This document shows positions 36,331 to 46,645 of a stretch of DNA of 64,000 nucleotides, piece by piece. The notes beneath the pieces were generated by a model. The model worked only from the letters and a program-made list of their open reading frames with translations. It did no database searches and was not told the DNA's origin. Source of the stretch: Doris montereyensis (Eukaryota; Mollusca; Gastropoda; Nudibranchia; Dorididae); NCBI GenBank assembly GCA_037039925.1, contig JAXRKP010001308.1, positions 48,501-112,500 on the forward strand, given 5' to 3'. The translations under genes were made by a program, and so were the position numbers. Numbering within the stretch: the first letter of the stretch is position 1; each line of letters opens with the position of its first letter.

Positions 36331-36737
36331 ATCGCGTTCCACATCAGGTCAACTCTTCAGAACTTTCAACTACTCCACATCACAGTCTGTAGCGCAAGAT
36401 TCAGATCAACTCTTCAACAGTCTACACATTTTCCTCACCGGTTGCCTTTTCAGGCGACCACCATTTGGACTTAGTTGATTTTCTGCTAATATCAAAATCA
36501 GAAATCACTAAGTGTTAGGGTGGTTGATTTGAACTTCACCCCTCAAGGAAGTGATGTCACTTATAAAACAAATGATTAGTTTCCTCCCATATCTTTTATT
36601 TATCTGCCACCACCATCACCCTATTGTTGTATTGTTGTATTGTTGTATTGTTGTATTGTTGTATTGTTGTATTGTTGTATTGTTGTATTGTTCTATTGTT
36701 GTATTATTTTTTTCATCTTAAATTTATACCTAAATAA
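36331..36737. other. Non-coding stretch with (TGTTGTAT)n
   Basis: Sequence downstream of the array, with no frame I can assign, then an 8-bp repeat (attgttgt) at about 36,622-36,706. The last 30 bases are AT-rich and precede the ATPase start, so they may act as its promoter. Confidence 0.6.
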
Positions 36738-37514
36738 ATGGCGATGAATATTGATTGGGAAGAAGAAACAAATGGAAACAATTCTAAAATGCTACCAAAA
36801 AGTATAAGAGGGTTAATTGTGGGAAAGTTTGGGTGTGGAAAAACAAATATTTTGTTTAATCTGGTGTTAGACAAAGATTTATTAGATTATAATAACCTAA
36901 TTGTATATGGAAAAAGCTTATTTCAACCAAAATATAAAATCATGAAATGTGGGTTTGATAATAATCTAAATAAAAAATCAATTCTTAATGTATTCAATCT
37001 TAAAAATGAAATAAAGAAAAATAAAATGTGTCCTTATGAATTTATAAAACAAACAGGTGAAAGATTACATAATGAAAATCCAATTAAATGTGAATTTTTT
37101 GAAAGCTCTGAAAATATAATTGATCCTAAAGAACTGAAATCCACAGATAAAAATCTAATGGTATTTGATGATGTATTACTACAGCAACAAAACACATGTG
37201 ACGACTATTATACCAGAGGTAGACATAGCAATGTAGACTGTTTCTATCTAAGTCAAAATTACTTTCGTCTGCCGAGACAAACAATTAGAGAGAACAGTAA
37301 CTTTATATGTTTGTTTAAACAAGATAATAAAAACATTCAACACATTTATCAAGATTATGCTTCTGAAGATATGGATTTGAAAGAATTTAAATCATTCTGT
37401 GAAATATGTTGGACAAAACCATATAATTATTTGGTAATAGACCATTCATCTCCTGTAAATTCTGGTAAATATCGACATAATTTATACGTTTTTTATATTC
37501 TAAAAAATGGATAA
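36738..37514 (+). CDS. FtsK/HerA-type DNA packaging ATPase (A32-like)
   Basis: The 258-residue frame is intact. It has a Walker A motif GKFGCGKT at residues 29-36, a hydrophobic strand with Walker B LMVFDD at 140-145, then the signature RGRHSN at 160-165 and YLSQNYFRLPRQTIREN at about 170-186. These fit the A32-like packaging ATPases of Polintons, adintoviruses and other PRD1-adenovirus-lineage viruses, which drive genome entry into the capsid. The length is normal for the family. The stop overlaps the next gene's start by 8 bases (ATGGATAA), a viral style of packing. The sequence is AT-rich and rich in N, K and I codons, unlike the host genes in this window. The alternative start at codon 3 cannot be excluded. 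Confidence 0.85.
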   Translation: MAMNIDWEEETNGNNSKMLPKSIRGLIVGKFGCGKTNILFNLVLDKDLLDYNNLIVYGKSLFQPKYKIMKCGFDNNLNKKSILNVFNLKNEIKKNKMCPYEFIKQTGERLHNENPIKCEFFESSENIIDPKELKSTDKNLMVFDDVLLQQQNTCDDYYTRGRHSNVDCFYLSQNYFRLPRQTIRENSNFICLFKQDNKNIQHIYQDYASEDMDLKEFKSFCEICWTKPYNYLVIDHSSPVNSGKYRHNLYVFYILKNG

Positions 37515-38277
37515 TGAAAATAAAGAACTATTAAAAGAAAATAATGAATTATTAAAACAGTTGATTAATAATACATCTCCAAAAGAAGATTATCAGGTAA
37601 TTGTTAGTATGAATGAATCAGAATTCAACACCACATTTAACCCTCCATTTAAATTGGATAGAACTAAACAATATGAAATTGCATTGGTGGATCTAGAGAC
37701 TTATTATTCATTTCCAAGTATATCATCACATAATAATATAATTGAATATGAAAGTAATTCAGAAAATAAAATTATCACTTTTCTAAAGGGGTCATATGAA
37801 TTTAAAGGTTTAGATAAAACAATAGAAAGACAATTGAAAGAATGATGATGATGATGCATTCATTTTAAAACCAAATCTGAATACATTAAAATCAATTCTA
37901 GATATAAAACTCGATATAAAGTTAAGTTTTCTCATAATAATAGTATTAAAAGGGTCTTAGGTTTTACTAATCATGTTTATGGCACAGGAATACATGAATC
38001 TGAAAATGTAGAAAATATTCTAGCAATTAACACTATCTTTATTCATATTAATATTATTAATGGTTCAATTGTAAATGGAACTCGAGAAGCTGTTATTTAT
38101 TCATGTTTCCCGAAAGTGTCACCTGGATATAAAATAATCCAAAAACCAACAAATCCAATTTATTTTCCTGTGACATTAAATAACATAGGAGATTTCCATG
38201 TTAAAATAACTGATCAAAATAACTTTCTACTTGATTTAAGAGGAGAAATAATTACTATTAGATTTCATCTAAGATAA
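37507..38277 (+). CDS. Penton-like minor capsid protein, copy 1 (frame disturbed)
   Basis: The N-terminus is a short coiled coil (NKELLKENNELLKQL), followed by EFNTTFNPPFKLDRTKQYEI and LVDLETYYSFPSI. The frame is lost at about 37,842, where gaatgatgatgatgatg puts four TGA codons in row, and is regained by about 37,915. The rest reads KVKFSHNNSIKRVLGF, ENILAINTIFIHINII, SPGYKI, NPIYFP and LLDLRGEIITIRFHLR to TAA at 38,275. Total about 257 codons. This layout matches a protein family that, as I recall, sits beside the packaging ATPase and capsid gene in Polinton/adintovirus-like elements and is usually read as a penton or minor capsid jelly roll. The family role is partly inference. A paralogue follows at 38,500. 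Confidence 0.55.
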
Positions 38278-38292
38278 AAATGATCTAATAAA

Positions 38293-38475
38293 ATGACAAC
38301 ACATAAATTTTGATTCAGTGATTATTATAATGATGAAAGTGAAGAAAAAAATATTTCAATACTGAAAGATAATATGGGGGAAAAGTTATTAGAAAAATTA
38401 GAAAAAAATACTAAACTTGAAAATAGAATTATTGATAAACTAGAACAAAATCAAAAGGAAATCAAAAAAAAATAA
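38293..38475 (+). CDS. Small coiled-coil ORF with an in-frame TGA
   Basis: From the ATG at 38,293 there are 60 codons to TAA at 38,473, with one TGA at 38,311. After it the sequence is charged and helical (LLEKLEKNTKLENRIIDKLE), a likely short coiled coil. It is tucked between the two penton-like genes, 15 bases after the first. If the TGA is real, translation could begin only at a later ATG (38,374). Confidence 0.4.
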
Positions 38476-38499
38476 ACTGTTTTAAGGGATAATAATAAG

Positions 38500-39189
38500 A
38501 TGGAAAAATATATTGAATGGGTTAAAAAAGAAAGTTATATTATTGTACTTAATGATTCTTTAACTAAAACATTTGAAACGCCGATTGATTGTGATAATTG
38601 TGATTGCATTGATGGAATTTAGTTCCCTTTATATAATCAATATAAATAAAAATAATAATATTATTGAAATAAAACGAAATGATTCTGGTGGATGGCAAAT
38701 ATTTGAACTTAAAACAGGTTGCTATGATAAAAGAAATTTTATACAACAAATTCATTATAAAGTCCACTTTGCATTAAATATTTTTATCGAAAAAGATAAA
38801 ACTATACTAAAAACTAATAAAGGTTTTATAGTTAGATTTTCTCATGTTAACACTATTGGAAAAATCTTAGGTTTTAATGATAAAAGGAATATGGTAGTCA
38901 AACAGAAAATAAAGAATATGAATCAGAAAATAATTTTAAATTTCCAATATTTTATGATATAATTAATGTTCATCTTAATTGCATTGAAAATATTTACTTT
39001 AACAATTTAGAATCACCATTCGTTTATTCATTCTTAAATTCTTCATGTAAAATAATTGAAAAACCAAATGTACTTATTTGTCATCCAATTAAGGATAAAT
39101 TTAAAAACTTTAAGGTTGAAATAAAAGACAAAGATGGTACTGATATAAAAATTGAAAAATATTATCTCAAATTTCATATTAGAAAATGA
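38500..39189 (+). CDS. Penton-like minor capsid protein, copy 2 (frameshifted)
   Basis: The start is the ATG at 38,500 (MEKYIEW). The frame breaks near 38,620 and again near 38,900-38,915. Recognisable pieces are FELKTGCYD, GFIVRFSHVNTIGKILGFND, YDIINVHLNCIENIYFNN, SPFVYSFL and KIIEKP, ending in YYLKFHIRK before TGA at 39,187. The order (LGF, then a D-I-x-x-V-x-L block, then Y-S-F and K-I-I-E-K-P, then a final F-H-I) matches copy 1, so the two are paralogues. It is about 229 codons. The stop overlaps the next start (ATGA). Confidence 0.5.
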
Positions 39190-39759
39190 GCGAAACAAAA
39201 TATACAGAAGCACTTCTAAACATAAGTGATAATCAGAAAAAGAAAATTCAACTTGCTATGAAAAATAATGAATCTGTCACTATTAGAGTTGATTCTGATG
39301 GTGATGATAAAATAGCATTAACACAATCACAAATAAACAAAATTATTAAAGCATTTGATAATCATAAGTCTGTTAATATTAAACTATCAAAAGCACAATT
39401 AAAATATAATAAAGATAAAGTAGAAGGATGATTTCTTGGTGCTTTAACGAAATTCTTATTACCAGCAGCAAAAACAATATTGCCTGCAGCGGGAAAAGTA
39501 TTAGGAATTGGTGCATTATCAGGATTGGCATCTACAGCTGTTAACAAAATATTTGAGTCTGGGTTATACTTAAAACGGAATGGAAATATTGTAAAAATTA
39601 AAAAAATCAGGATTATATTTATCTCCAAAACAAGTACCAGAATTAGAAACTGCTGGTGATGGTGTCTTTTTATGAAATGATGGTAATGAATGGTATGATG
39701 GAAGTGGCGTTATAGGTGATTTAGTAAAAGATATTCCCTTCTTAAATGTTTTATTTTAA
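39186..39759 (+). CDS. pVI/pX-like virion core or membrane-active protein (broken)
   Basis: The first 81 codons (start 39,186) are acidic to basic, with TLTQSQ-like helices and the motif IKLSKAQLKYN, and end at an in-frame TGA (39,429). The same frame goes on with FLGALTKFLLPAAKT, LGIGALSGLASTAVNKIF and GLYLKRNG, an amphipathic, Gly/Ala-rich segment. A one-base excess in an A-run near 39,605 shifts it to SGLYLSPKQVPEL, a further TGA follows at about 39,675, and the tail DGSGVIGDLVKDIPF ends at TAA 39,757. A G-F-L-G-A-L start of a Gly/Ala-rich domain followed by G-L-Y-L repeats resembles the pVI/pX-type virion proteins of adenovirus-like elements. The function is inferred from that resemblance. 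Confidence 0.45.
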
Positions 39760-39785
39760 TTCTGTTTATTTTTTATCCAATAAAA

Positions 39786-40438
39786 ATGGATGAGATTGAA
39801 GTTGAGAAGATTTACCCCCGATTGAATAAAGAGCCAACTGCGCCTCCAATCGAAAATGTTTATATAGATATAAAACATGATAATACTACTTCAAATATTA
39901 GATTAGAGCATATAAAAGATATTAAGAATGAGTTAGAAAGAAATAGTGAAATAAGAAGAAGTTTAAGTAAGAAATATTGAAAGCAAGTATTGCTTTACAT
40001 TACACAAATTATGGATTAAATGTTTTTTCTACTGCATCTGGAGTTGCGAGTATTTCTACTTTATCAACAGTAGTTCTAATTCCAGTATCTGTTATTTTAG
40101 GAGCTGTTTCTGCTGGCGCTGGAGTATTCAGCATTATTACAAATAAATTAATTAAGAAGTTTAAAAGTAAAGAACAAAAGCATCGTGATATATATAATCT
40201 AAGTCAAAATAAATTGAATACTATTCAATCACTTTTATCTAAAGCATTAAATAATAATCATATTTCAAATGAAGAATTTGATCTAATCTTAAAAGAACAA
40301 AGCCATTATCAATTTTGTAAAGAAGATATTCGAAAAAATAATAAATAATAAATTAGACGAAGAAAAAGGAAAAATGAATTAAGAGAATCTGTGTTAAAAT
40401 CAATTAATGATATGATGAATAAGCTAAACAAAAAATAA
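39786..40438 (+). CDS. Small membrane protein of the viral element (frameshifted)
   Basis: The start at 39,786 gives MDEIEVEKIYPRLNKEPTAP, a charged P-rich N-terminus, then EIRRSLSKKY. One base is missing near 39,977 and the frame continues ALHYTNYGLNVFSTASGV. Two hydrophobic segments follow (ASISTLSTVVLIPVSVILGA and SAGAGVFSIITNKL), then a basic helix and SLLSKALNNNHISNEEFDLIL. The first stop is TAA at 40,346, but the same frame reads on beyond two TAA codons as NELRESVLKSINDMMNKLNKK to 40,436. The arrangement (short charged head, paired hydrophobic segment, K-H-R-D, N-H-I-S) matches a protein I have seen accompanying capsid genes of such elements. Its function is unknown. Confidence 0.5.
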
Positions 40439-40448
40439 TGTAATTAAA

Positions 40449-40884
40449 ATGTCTTTCACAAAAGAATTAACTGCTGAGAACCGTGATGAATTAGTTGCAG
40501 ATTATCCTAAAGAACATCATTTACATTCAACTAAAAATAAAAAAAATTAATTGGAAAATTTAACGATGAATTAAATGGAAAAATTATTAATGAAATTGTA
40601 TTTTTAAGAAGTAAAGCATATTCATTCACAATGACAGATTTAAAAGAAATTAAAAAATTGAAAGGAATTGGAAAAACAACTATTGAAAAAGATATAAAAT
40701 TTGATGATTATAAAAATTGTTTATTTAATAAAGAAATGAAAATGAATACAATGTATACAATGAATTCTGAAAAACATGAAATGTTTATAAATGAAGTAAA
40801 TAAAAAAGTATGTCACCATTTGATGATAAAAGATATAATTTAGAGGATGGAATAAATACACTTCCTTTTTATAAATCATTGTAG
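40449..40884 (+). CDS. Family-B (protein-primed) DNA polymerase, C-terminal piece only
   Basis: The start at 40,449 gives MSFTKELTAENRDELVADYP. The next part carries the C-terminal signature of viral/Polinton PolB: LIGKFNDELNGKIINE, LRSKAYSF, DYKNCLF and, near the end, SPFDDKRYNLEDG, to TAG at 40,882. Two single-base losses in A-runs break it, near 40,545 and 40,808. It is only about 145 codons, whereas a full polymerase exceeds 800, and no exonuclease or palm motifs (such as DTD) lie upstream. So either the gene was truncated before or after integration, or a small stand-alone protein was made from the PolB tail. Its stop overlaps the stop of the minus-strand capsid gene by 9 bases. Confidence 0.65.
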
Positions 40885-42202
40885 AATTTTAAATTTACTT
40901 CCATCATTTTGGAATTGTATAATTATATCAGAAACAATTATAGCATATGCTTCCATGTTTGGTTCAGATGTTTTATCAAAATTCATTTTAACTGTAATAT
41001 CAGTAATACCACCCTTAATACTATCAGATTGATTACTAACATCAATAACAAATAATGGATATAAATCTTTATAATCAAATAGTGAAATATAAGGTGGAAT
41101 CCATGCAAACAATTCTTCTTGAACTTAACAGCTTCTCTAATCATTCTACTAAATTGATTTTCATCAAAATTTATATTATAATCTATTTCAGGATATCTTC
41201 TTGAATTTAAACTTACAACAATATTTTTCATATCAGCATGCCAAAACAATGCTTTATTAAATGATTCTTTATCCTGTTCTTTATTTATTTGAAATCAATA
41301 ATAATATATCTTGGTTTTTCTGGATTGCTACTTGTTGATAGACGCCAATCAAATGCATTTCCTTGTGGAATTGAAATATTTTCTCCATGTAGTTTTTTTT
41401 ATAAATGATAGTGTAATTAACTTTATTTTTTATTGCTTGCATTAATTTATTTTCATATTCTAGACTTGGTTTCACATGTCGAACAAACCATGATAATTTA
41501 TTCAATTTTACCATTCCACCTTTTGTCATTGCAACACCAGTTTCAGTTTCTTTTTTCCATCTTTGTCAGTGATTTCTAATTCTTTTTGAAACTCAATATG
41601 CACTGCATCTTTACTAGATTGTTTTCTGTATAATGATAATTCATGTTCAAATACCTTATTATAAGTTTCACAGAATCCAAAAATATGTTTAAGTGGAATG
41701 CAAAACTAAAATTTACTTTTTTGTTTAGCTTTTTCCATAATATAATAATGTCTGGTAATGAATCCATTTCCACCAAATTGATTAGATCTATCTTTATACC
41801 ATAATTGATTTATTCCTTCGGTTTTCGCAAAATCTTCTGAATATTTCAAATACCCCATCATAGTTGTCATTTCTCCAAGATAAATTAAACTTTCAATTTC
41901 TTGTCCACTTACTTTATATTTAATATTACTGAATAAATACATCAACACATTATTGATCAATACTACTTTATCTTCTTCTTTATAATCACTTTCAACACCA
42001 ATTTTATCTCTAACAAGTTGTCCTTCAAATTCTAAATAACTCTCGGATATATCTAAAAACGTATCCTGATTATTAATTTTAATTCTTATTTCATTACTTT
42101 TTTTAAGGAAGAACTACACACATCAGGAGTATATTCAAGAAGTTCATACTCTTGCATACTTTCATCAATAATAAATTTTTCACTCAGATTTAATTTGTCC
42201 AT
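40876..42202 (-). pseudogene. Double-jelly-roll-like major capsid protein, five frameshifts
   Basis: On minus from the ATG at 42,202 (MDKLNLSEKF) to TGA at 40,876, about 440 codons in total, the pieces read as a capsid protein: LYLGEMTT-like and FITRHYYIMEKAK in the first third, then IPLKHIFGFCETYNKV, MVKLNKLSWFVRHVKP, WRLSTSSNPEKPRYIII, NSRRYPEIDYNINFDE, and PLFVIDVSNQSDS near the end. This order is that of the hexon-like capsid protein of Polinton/adintovirus-like elements as I recall it. Breaks occur near 42,100, 41,555, 41,395, 41,285 and 41,110, each a net loss of one base and mostly in A/T runs, plus a TAG at 41,706 in the main frame. It starts inside the end of the upstream minus gene and converges tail to tail with the polymerase piece. 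Confidence 0.6.
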
Positions 42203-42640
42203 TTTTTAAGAATATTTTTTAAAACAAAAATATCTTCATCGGTTATTTTTTCTGTTGAAAAAGCAATTTTATTTATATAATAAACATCATTGTAAATAGT
42301 TATGTTATTCAGTCTTATCTCACCAGTAACTTCTAGTTTTAATTCTTCTGTGGAAGATTTTATTGCATAGCTGGTCTTAGTTTTTATAATTCTAATGCTA
42401 AAATCTTTAGTTGCTTTTAAATCTTCAATCGATATATTCAACCCTTCTAACATTGGTTCTGAGACCAGAAATATATCCATGAATGACAAATACAGAATCG
42501 ACAGGAGGATCTGTTAATATTTTCGTATCTGCTGGTAGTTTAGTATTAAATATAAAACAACTGCGGTGTGGTTCAACTTTATGTTTTTTATTTGCACCAA
42601 TATAATATTTACCCCCGTGTTTTGTTAAAAAAGAAGAAGA
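42190..42640 (-). CDS. Unknown minus-strand viral-element protein, N-terminus cut by (GAA)n
   Basis: Reading on minus from the edge of the GAA tract gives GGKYYIGANKKHKVEPHRS, then FNTKLPADTKILTDPP; the frame changes near 42,460-42,490 and continues ISIEDLKATKDFSIRI, GEIRLNNITIYNDVYYINK and DEDIFVLKNILKKW to TAA at 42,190. It overlaps the capsid gene start by 13 bases, so the two were probably co-expressed. The true start is not visible because the frame enters the microsatellite. I do not recognise the family. A beta-rich structural protein or spike is conceivable but unsupported. Confidence 0.4.
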
Positions 42641-44044
42641 AGAAGAAGAAGAAGAAGAAGAAGAAGAAGAAGAAGAAGAAGAAGAAGAAGAAGAAGAAAA
42701 GAAGAAGAAGAAGAAGAAGAAGAAGAAGAAGAAGAAGAAGAAGAAGAAGAAGAAGAAGAAGAAGAAGAAGAAGAAGAAGAAGAAGAAGAAGAAGAAGAAG
42801 AAGAAGAAGAAGAAGAAGAAGAAGAAGAAGAAGAAGAAGAAGAAGAAGAAGAAGAAGAAGAAGAAGAAGAAGAAGAAGAAGAAGAAGAAGAAGAAAGAAG
42901 AAGAAGAAGAAGAAGAAGAAGAAGAAGAAGAAGAAGAAGAAGAAGAAGAAGAAGAAGAAGAAGAAGAAGAAGAAGAAGAAGAAGAAGAAGAAGAAGAAGA
43001 AGAAGAAGAAGAAGAAGAAGAAGAAGAAGAAGAAGAAGAAGAAGAAGAAGAAGAAGAAGAAGAAGAAGAAGAAGAAGAAGAAGAAGAAGAAGAAGAAGAA
43101 GAAGAAGAAGAAGAAGAAGAAGAAGAAGAAGAAGAAGAAGAAGAAGAAGAAGAAGAAGAAGAAGAAGAAGAAGAAGAAGAAGAAGAAGAAGAAGAAGAAG
43201 AAGAAGAAGAAGAAGAAGAAGAAGAAGAAGAAGAAGAAGAAGAAGAAGAAGAAGAAGAAGAAGAAGAAGAAGAAGAAGAAGAAGAAGAAGAAGAAGAAGA
43301 AGAAGAAGAAGAAGAAGAAGAAGAAGAAGAAGAAGAAGAAGAAGAAGAAGAAGAAGAAGAAGAAGAAGAAGAAGAAGAAGAAGAAGAAGAAGAAGAAGAA
43401 GAAGAAGAAGAAGAAGAAGAAGAAGAAGAAGAAGAAGAAGAAGAAGAAGAAGAAGAAGAAGAAGAAGAAGAAGAAGAAGAAGAAGAAGAAGAAGAAGAAG
43501 AAGAAGAAGAAGAAGAAGAAGAAGAAGAAGAAGAAGAAGAAGAAGAAGAAGAAGAAGAAGAAGAAGAAGAAGAAGAAGAAGAAGAAGAAGAAGAAGAAGA
43601 AGAAGAAGAAGAAGAAGAAGAAGAAGAAGAAGAAGAAGAAGAAGAAGAAGAAGAAGAAGAAGAAGAAGAAGAAGAAGAAGAAGAAGAAGAAGAAGAAGAA
43701 GAAGAAGAAGAAGAAGAAGAAGAAGAAGAAGAAGAAGAAGAAGAAGAAGAAGAAGAAGAAGAAGAAGAAGAAGAAGAAGAAGAAGAAGAAGAAGAAGAAG
43801 AAGAAGAAGAAGAAGAAGAAGAAGAAGAAGAAGAAGAAGAAGAAGAAGAAGAAGAAGAAGAAGAAGAAGAAGAAGAAGAAGAAGAAGAAGAAGAAGAAGA
43901 AGAAGAAGAAGAAGAAGAAGAAGAAGAAGAAGAAGAAGAAGAAGAAGAAGAAGAAGAAGAAGAAGAAGAAGAAGAAGAAGAAGAAGAAGAAGAAGAAGAA
44001 GAAGAAGAAGAAGAAGAAGAAGAAGAAGAAGAAGAAGAAGAAGA
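42627..44044. repeat. 1.4-kb (GAA)n microsatellite
   Basis: About 470 GAA repeats with only two interruptions (near 42,699 and 42,894). The last ~1,150 bases are pure. The poly-K and poly-S frames across it are artefacts. Purine-pyrimidine mirror symmetry makes it a strong candidate for triplex DNA. Confidence 0.98.
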
Positions 44045-44099
44045 GATGTATAGGACTCTTTTATTTAAATGTTTAAAAAAACTGAACTGGAGAAATGCT

Positions 44100-44205
44100 T
44101 CAGTTGATTTCTTTTTTATTTTAAACACATCCACAACTATGGTGATATCAGAGTGGGTTTGTTTGGGGTAGGATTTCTTTATTTCGCTCGGACTGCTCAT
44201 GTTAT
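44100..44205 (-). mobile_element. SINE-A copy 9 (3' part only)
   Basis: aacacatccacaactatggt, gtaggatttctttatttcg and ctcggactgctcatg follow the SINE-A 3' order. The head is missing. Confidence 0.65.
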
Positions 44206-44296
44206 TAGAAGTAGGGAACGACCATTGTATGTATAAGATCTTACAATAGAGACAACACACACAGAGTCATACGATATAACAACCAGACAGATCAAG

Positions 44297-44440
<144 letters not shown>

Positions 44441-44830
44441 GTTAGAGATTGACTTGTGATAGAACAAAACCAGAACAAAGACTTACCAAAACTAAAACGT
44501 TACATGCAATCACCTTTAGTTCAACAGTCCTGATATATTTGGTTAATTTGGCTCCTCCATTTGCTTTGGGTTACATTATTGATTTCATTTTCTCAATATC
44601 TCTATCCTGTTGACCTGAAACCATAACTGTAATCATAGTTCATATATCAGATCTAGGATTCAATCATCCTCTCAACATGACTATATTGTGAAATTCTGAT
44701 TTGGAATTGACAATGCTGATAAAAATGTTAATAAATACAGTACATTAGTCAATTACTGGTTCCATTCACATGTTGCATATGAAAACAGCTAGTTATATAT
44801 ACATCAATATATATATATATATATATATAT
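44441..44830. other. AT-rich spacer, nothing recognised
   Basis: No conserved frame. It ends in a short (AT)n at 44,809-44,831, which flanks the MITE. Confidence 0.5.
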
Positions 44831-44832
44831 TA

Positions 44833-45085
44833 ATGGGGTGAGATGCAAACCCTGCTATGTGCCATTTTCACATGATTTATTGTGAGTTGTTTCACCATCT
44901 CGAACTTTGAATGAAGACTCTTCTGGTGATTAAATCATTTTTATTCAAAACTGACTATATTCTATTACAACTCGGCTCTAAACATGAAATTGATCAGCTC
45001 CATTTAGAACTGAGCAGCGAATAAAAACATGATTTTCTCATGTTCTAATGTTCGGATATAGCGGTTTTTGCATCTCACTCCCTCA
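44833..45085. mobile_element. MITE with terminal inverted repeats in a (TA)n tract
   Basis: The left end is ggggtgagatgcaaacc and the reverse complement of the right end is agggagtgagatgcaaaaac; similarity continues for about 40 bases (ctgctatgtgcc versus ccgctatatccg). Both outer sides are (AT)n, fitting the TA target of Tc1/mariner elements. It is ~250 bp with no coding capacity. Confidence 0.72.
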
Positions 45086-45254
45086 TATATATATATATAT
45101 ATATATCATGGTAACACGCGTACACCATTGTTTTACTTATTTCCAAATATAAACCAAATGATAACACGCTATTAAATATGGTAACAGGTTGGTCATTGAC
45201 AGATCCAAAGAGACAATTAATGCACCTGAGACATTGACATCCAGATACAACCTT

Positions 45255-45388
45255 AGACACAGAAACACACACAGACACACACACATATACACACACACTC
45301 GCTCATGCACACACACACACACACACACGCACGCGCGCGCAGAAACACTTGCACACCCACGTCTAAACGCACACACAAGCATACACCG

Positions 45389-45426
<38 letters not shown>

Positions 45427-45435
45427 ATGTGTGTG
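45255..45435. repeat. (CA)n and (TG)n in inverted arrangement
   Basis: CA-rich tracts (45,265-45,330, ending in a cgcgcgcgc step) face a 35-base (GT)n tract at 45,391-45,423. They can pair as a hairpin, and the CA/GC stretch is prone to Z-DNA. Confidence 0.85.
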
Positions 45436-46322
<887 letters not shown>

Positions 46323-46326
<4 letters not shown>

Positions 46327-46645
46327 TCTGAGTTGGTCGTTCTTTCTTCGCCAGGCTGTGTTAGGCCAATAAAGTTACCATAGTTTACATATACGTTCTA
46401 AATAATCCCAAAATCGTTTTCATATGAGAAAGTTTTATACCAGAAGTGACGTTTGATTATTGATTTTTTTTTTTCCTCGTCTCATCTTCGAGTAGAAGTT
46501 TCATTCCCCTTAGCCGCCATTTTGGTTTTTATTAAAAAATGTTGTAATTGTATCGGGCATGCCTACCTGTGTAAGCCCTGCATCGAATACTGACCTGGTC
46601 TAATAATCGTACTTGGTATCACTCGGGGTGTGTCATGCTTGCATG
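46323..46645 (+). repeat. Dispersed repeat D, copy 2
   Basis: It begins attctgagttggtcgttctt right after (AT)n and shares the ordered stretches of repeat D, including ttagccgccattttgg and aataatcgtacttggt. Confidence 0.78.

Noticed and set aside
42425..44260. 611-codon poly-S/poly-F frame and 502-codon poly-K frame
   Set aside because: Both are translations of the (GAA)n tract. Only the short non-repeat tail on minus (42,425-42,640) is treated as part of a gene.
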